The notes under the pieces are model-generated. The model did not search any database. It was given only the letters and a program-made list of their open reading frames with translations, and was not told where the DNA came from. A program made the translations under genes and the position numbers. A stretch of DNA of 64,000 bases from Allobosea sp. 47.2.35 (lineage in GTDB: Bacteria; Pseudomonadota; Alphaproteobacteria; Rhizobiales; Beijerinckiaceae): contig NZ_JANLGI010000004.1 in NCBI RefSeq assembly GCF_024655635.1, positions 1-64,000 of the forward strand, written 5' to 3'. Positions 61,252-64,000 of the stretch are shown here, in pieces (position 1 is the stretch's first letter; every line of letters starts with the position of its first letter).

Positions 61252-62541
61252 GTGAACATCCATGCGCACCGGAGCGACCAGGCGGAGCCGGTCGAATCCT
61301 TCCGGTTGGCCAATGGCCTCGATGTCGTGGTGGTGAAGGACCGGCGTGCTCCGGTCGTCACCCACATGGTCTGGTATCGCAACGGCTCGGCCGATGATCC
61401 GTCCGCCAAGTCCGGCATCGCGCATTTCCTCGAGCACCTGATGTTCAAGGGCACCGAGCGCTGGCCCGCGGGGGAATTCTCCAAGATCGTCGCCGGTTAT
61501 GGCGGCCAGGAGAACGCCTTCACCTCCTTCGACTACACCGCCTATTTCCAGCGCGTGCCGAAGGAGCATCTGCGCGCGATGATGGATTACGAGGCCGACC
61601 GGATGACCGGCCTCTCCTTCGACGAGGCCGTGGTCGCTCCCGAGCGCGACGTGGTGCTGGAGGAACGGCGCATGCGCGTCGATTCCGATCCCGCCGCACA
61701 GCTTGGCGAGGAATTTTCCTCCACGCTGTTCTTCCACCATCCCTACGGCACGCCGATCATCGGCTGGGAGCATGAGATCGAGGGCCTGAGCCGGGACGAC
61801 GCCTTCGCCTATTACCAGCGCTTCTACACGCCGGAGAACGCGATCCTTGTCGTCGCCGGCGATACCGATGCCGCCGAGGTCCGCCGCCTCGCCGAGGAGA
61901 CCTATGGCAAGATCGCGGCTCGCGGCGCGGCGCCGGTCCGCTCCCGCCCGATCGAGCCGGAACCGCGTGCCTCGCGCCGCGTCCAGCTCAACGATCCGCG
62001 CGTGCAGCAGCCCTCGCTGCGGCGTGGCTGGCTGACCCCGACCTATACGAGCGGCGAGCGTGACGAGGTTCTCGCGCTTGAACTCGTCGCCGAGATCCTC
62101 GGCGGGGGCACGACCTCGCGGCTCTATCGCAAGCTCTGCGTCGAGGACGAGCTGGCCGCTGGCGCCAGCGCCTATTTCATGAGCTCGATGGTCGACCGCG
62201 CCGCCTTCCAGATTTCCGCCAGCCCACGCCCCGGTGTCGAGATGGCGGCGATGGAGGCCGGGCTCGATGCGGCGCTCGCCGCCTTCCTGGCGGACGGACC
62301 GACCGAACTGGAATTGGCGCGTGCCCGCACCCGGCTGGTTGCCGAGACGGTCTTCGCCCGCGACAACCAGTCCTCGCTTGCCCGCATCTTCGGCTCGGCG
62401 CTCGCCGTCGGCGAAACTGTCGAGGACGTGCTCGCCTGGCCGCAGCGGATCGAGGCTGTCGGTCGCGATGCCGTGGTCGAAGCGGCGCGCCGTTACCTCA
62501 AATCTGATCGCAGCGTCACCGGCCTGCTGCTGCCCGCCTGA
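61252..62541 (+). CDS. M16 zinc peptidase, catalytic subunit type
   Basis: 429 residues. The inverted zinc motif HFLEH is at residues 58-62 (His58, Glu61, His62), with the third ligand in the Glu-rich segment PERDVVLEERRMR about 75 residues later. Two homologous M16 half-domains. Homologues of the PqqL/mitochondrial processing peptidase class degrade or process peptides; bacterial M16B forms act as pairs. The GTG at 61252 was chosen (GAGGAGACGG upstream). No clear signal peptide. Paired with the next gene, which lacks the zinc motif. Confidence 0.9.
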   Translation: MNIHAHRSDQAEPVESFRLANGLDVVVVKDRRAPVVTHMVWYRNGSADDPSAKSGIAHFLEHLMFKGTERWPAGEFSKIVAGYGGQENAFTSFDYTAYFQRVPKEHLRAMMDYEADRMTGLSFDEAVVAPERDVVLEERRMRVDSDPAAQLGEEFSSTLFFHHPYGTPIIGWEHEIEGLSRDDAFAYYQRFYTPENAILVVAGDTDAAEVRRLAEETYGKIAARGAAPVRSRPIEPEPRASRRVQLNDPRVQQPSLRRGWLTPTYTSGERDEVLALELVAEILGGGTTSRLYRKLCVEDELAAGASAYFMSSMVDRAAFQISASPRPGVEMAAMEAGLDAALAAFLADGPTELELARARTRLVAETVFARDNQSSLARIFGSALAVGETVEDVLAWPQRIEAVGRDAVVEAARRYLKSDRSVTGLLLPA

Positions 62542-62594
62542 CACTGCCGTCTCACCGAACGGGCGGAGTTCCTGCTCCGCCGACAGGAAGCGAC

Positions 62595-63890
62595 ATGAAC
62601 GCCCCGATTCCGACGCCCAAGCTCAATACGGCCGGCCCCGCCATCACCGTCCAGACCGTCCGCTCGCCCGGCGGTGTCGAGGCCTGGCTGGTCGAGGAGC
62701 ACAGCCTGCCGCTGATCGCGGTCGATTTCGCCTTCGACGGTGGCGCCAGCCTTGACCCCGACAATGCCGCCGGCAGCGCCTACCTGATTTCCGGCCTGCT
62801 CGACGAGGGCGCCGGCGATCTCGACGCCGAAGCCTTCCAGGGCCGCATGGCCGATCATGCGATCAGCATGGGCTTCGAGGCCCGACGCGATGATTTCCAC
62901 GGCTATCTCCAGACGCTCTCGACCCATCGCGACACGGCTTTCGAGCTGCTGGGGCTGGCGCTCAACCAGCCGCGTTTCGATGCCGATGCGGTTGCGCGTG
63001 TCAGGGCGCAGGTCATCGCCGGCCTGCAGCGCCAGGCGAAGAACCCCGAGGTGATGTGCCGCAACGCGCTCTATGCCGCGGCCTTCCCGGGCCATGCCTA
63101 TAGCCGGCCTGAGAAGGGCGATATCGACAGTGTTTCCAGGCTGGAAGCGCCGGCGCTGAAGGCGCTGCGGCCCACGCTGCTGGATCGCGCCGGCCTCAAG
63201 ATCGTCGTGGTCGGGGATATCACCGCAGCCGAACTCGCCGGCCGCCTCGACGCGCTCTTCGGTGAATTGCCCAAGGGCGAGGTGCGGCCCCGCCCGGAGC
63301 AGCCCCTGCCGATCCAGGGGCTCGGCCAGACCCATGTCATCGATCTCGACGTGCCGCAGACCGTTTTGCGCTTCGTCGGCCCGGGGCTGATGTGGGACGA
63401 TCCCGATTTCATCACTGCCAGTGTGCTGAACCATATCCTCGGCGGTTCCGCCTTCACCTCGCGCCTGTTCATGGAAGTCCGCGAGAAGCGCGGCCTCGCC
63501 TATGGCGTCTCCTCCAGCCTGATGCCGATGCGCGAGAGTGCCATGCTGGTCGGCGGCACGGCCACCCGCAACGACCGCGCGGCCCAGTCGATGCAGGTCA
63601 TCCGCGAGGAGATGCTGAAGCTCGCCGAGGAAGGCCCGACCGAGCACGAGGTCGAGGAAGCCAAGCGCTACATCATCGGCTCCTATCCGCTGCGCTTCGA
63701 CACCTCGCCGAAGATCGCCGGCGAGTTGCTGGCGCTGGCACTGCGCGGCGACACGCCGGATTTCCTCGCCCGCCGCAACGGCCTCTTCGCGGCGGTCACG
63801 CTCTCCGACGTCAGGCGCGTCGCGAAGCGCTTGTTCGGCAACCCCGAACTGCTCGTCCAGGCGGTTGGCAAGCCCGTCGCGCTGGTCTGA
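62595..63890 (+). CDS. M16-family protein without zinc motif (non-catalytic partner)
   Basis: 431 residues, same two-domain M16 fold as the upstream gene. At the place of HxxEH it reads SAYLISGLLDEG, so no zinc site. The R/Y substrate-binding region is kept: LGGSAFTSRLFMEVREKRGLAYGVSSSL. It should form the heterodimer with the upstream peptidase, as in M16B systems where the second subunit holds the substrate. Starts 53 bases after it. CAGGAAGCG precedes the ATG. Confidence 0.9.
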   Translation: MNAPIPTPKLNTAGPAITVQTVRSPGGVEAWLVEEHSLPLIAVDFAFDGGASLDPDNAAGSAYLISGLLDEGAGDLDAEAFQGRMADHAISMGFEARRDDFHGYLQTLSTHRDTAFELLGLALNQPRFDADAVARVRAQVIAGLQRQAKNPEVMCRNALYAAAFPGHAYSRPEKGDIDSVSRLEAPALKALRPTLLDRAGLKIVVVGDITAAELAGRLDALFGELPKGEVRPRPEQPLPIQGLGQTHVIDLDVPQTVLRFVGPGLMWDDPDFITASVLNHILGGSAFTSRLFMEVREKRGLAYGVSSSLMPMRESAMLVGGTATRNDRAAQSMQVIREEMLKLAEEGPTEHEVEEAKRYIIGSYPLRFDTSPKIAGELLALALRGDTPDFLARRNGLFAAVTLSDVRRVAKRLFGNPELLVQAVGKPVALV

Positions 63891-63925
63891 AATAGCGTCG
63901 TCTTCTCGTCGATACGGATAGGTTC

Positions 63926-64000
63926 ATGCTTCAGCAAAGCTTCGATCTCGCGCTCGAATCCAAGGTCGGCAAGGGCGGCATTCCCGATGCGGCCTTCGAG
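63926..64000 (+). CDS. Start of an unidentified gene (cut by the right edge)
   Basis: The first 25 codons read MLQQSFDLALESKVGKGGIP and continue to the end of the window. GGATAGG lies just before the ATG. Too short for a secure family call; glucose-6-phosphate isomerase is one possibility from memory of similar N-termini, but it is not supported enough to name. Confidence 0.5.
   Translation, partial: MLQQSFDLALESKVGKGGIPDAAFE

Noticed and set aside
60385..62544. 719-codon open frame on the minus strand
   Set aside because: Antisense to the secreted-protein and M16 genes.
1..64000. tRNA, rRNA, CRISPR array, insertion sequence or prophage
   Set aside because: No tRNA-like T-arm, no evenly spaced repeats and no transposase, integrase or phage gene could be recognised by eye on either strand.

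Overview
The window is GC-rich, gene-dense chromosomal DNA of an alphaproteobacterium, most likely Hyphomicrobiales (Rhizobiales) and possibly a Bosea-like genus. The order rests on gene families seen together: a PodJ-like polarity protein with Sel1 repeats, TIGR02186 next to a TauE/SafE permease, a TIGR01459 HAD phosphatase, a rhizobial-type single-domain CheY and sigma-EcfG-type promoters. The genus is a guess from memory. No tRNA, rRNA, CRISPR array, insertion sequence or prophage gene was seen. About 57 genes were read, two of them cut by the window ends.

Left end (1-7546): a stress and envelope block. It holds a glycine-zipper lipoprotein, a PRC-barrel protein, a transglutaminase-like protein without the catalytic His, a lipid-kinase-like protein, a PAP2 phosphatase, a PNPOx-like stress protein and a small membrane protein. 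The last two share an intergenic region with two back-to-back, perfect GGAAC-N16-CGTT promoters, the general-stress sigma-EcfG signature. An aldehyde dehydrogenase and a divergent quinone oxidoreductase/HxlR pair follow.

7551-14358 is a tightly overlapping three-gene operon: transglutaminase-DUF2126, circularly permuted ATP-grasp fused to alpha-E, and a second transglutaminase. This is a poorly understood peptide/amide-modification system, and its frequent partner Anbu protease is absent here. 14605-19942 is a peptide-type ABC importer. 20114-22986 carries zwf-pgl-eda (oxidative pentose phosphate/Entner-Doudoroff) without edd.

23025-25746: two copies of a roughly 130-160 bp double-hairpin repeat flank an FAD oxidoreductase and an M20 amidohydrolase. 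25961-35681 has an M15-like peptidase, an acetyltransferase, a threonine dehydratase-like enzyme, an O-antigen-ligase-like membrane protein, and a molybdenum-cofactor and sulfur neighbourhood (DUF2478, mobA, Mrp, TusA-like, moeA, TIGR02186, TauE/SafE).

35863-45601: the PodJ-like gene, then a MerR regulator and a beta-oxidation operon (acyl-CoA dehydrogenase, thiolase, FadB-type multifunctional enzyme). 45712-55557: a divergent LysR/SDR pair, a peptide-deformylase relative lacking two of three metal ligands, an omega-amino-acid:pyruvate aminotransferase, a winged-helix-like/TM/TPR protein, a degenerate EAL protein, a HAD phosphatase, CheY and a MaoC hydratase. 55655-64000: ribF, ileS (with an internal segment of foreign-looking codon usage in the editing domain), lspA, a secreted protein, a pair of M16 peptidases and the start of one more gene.
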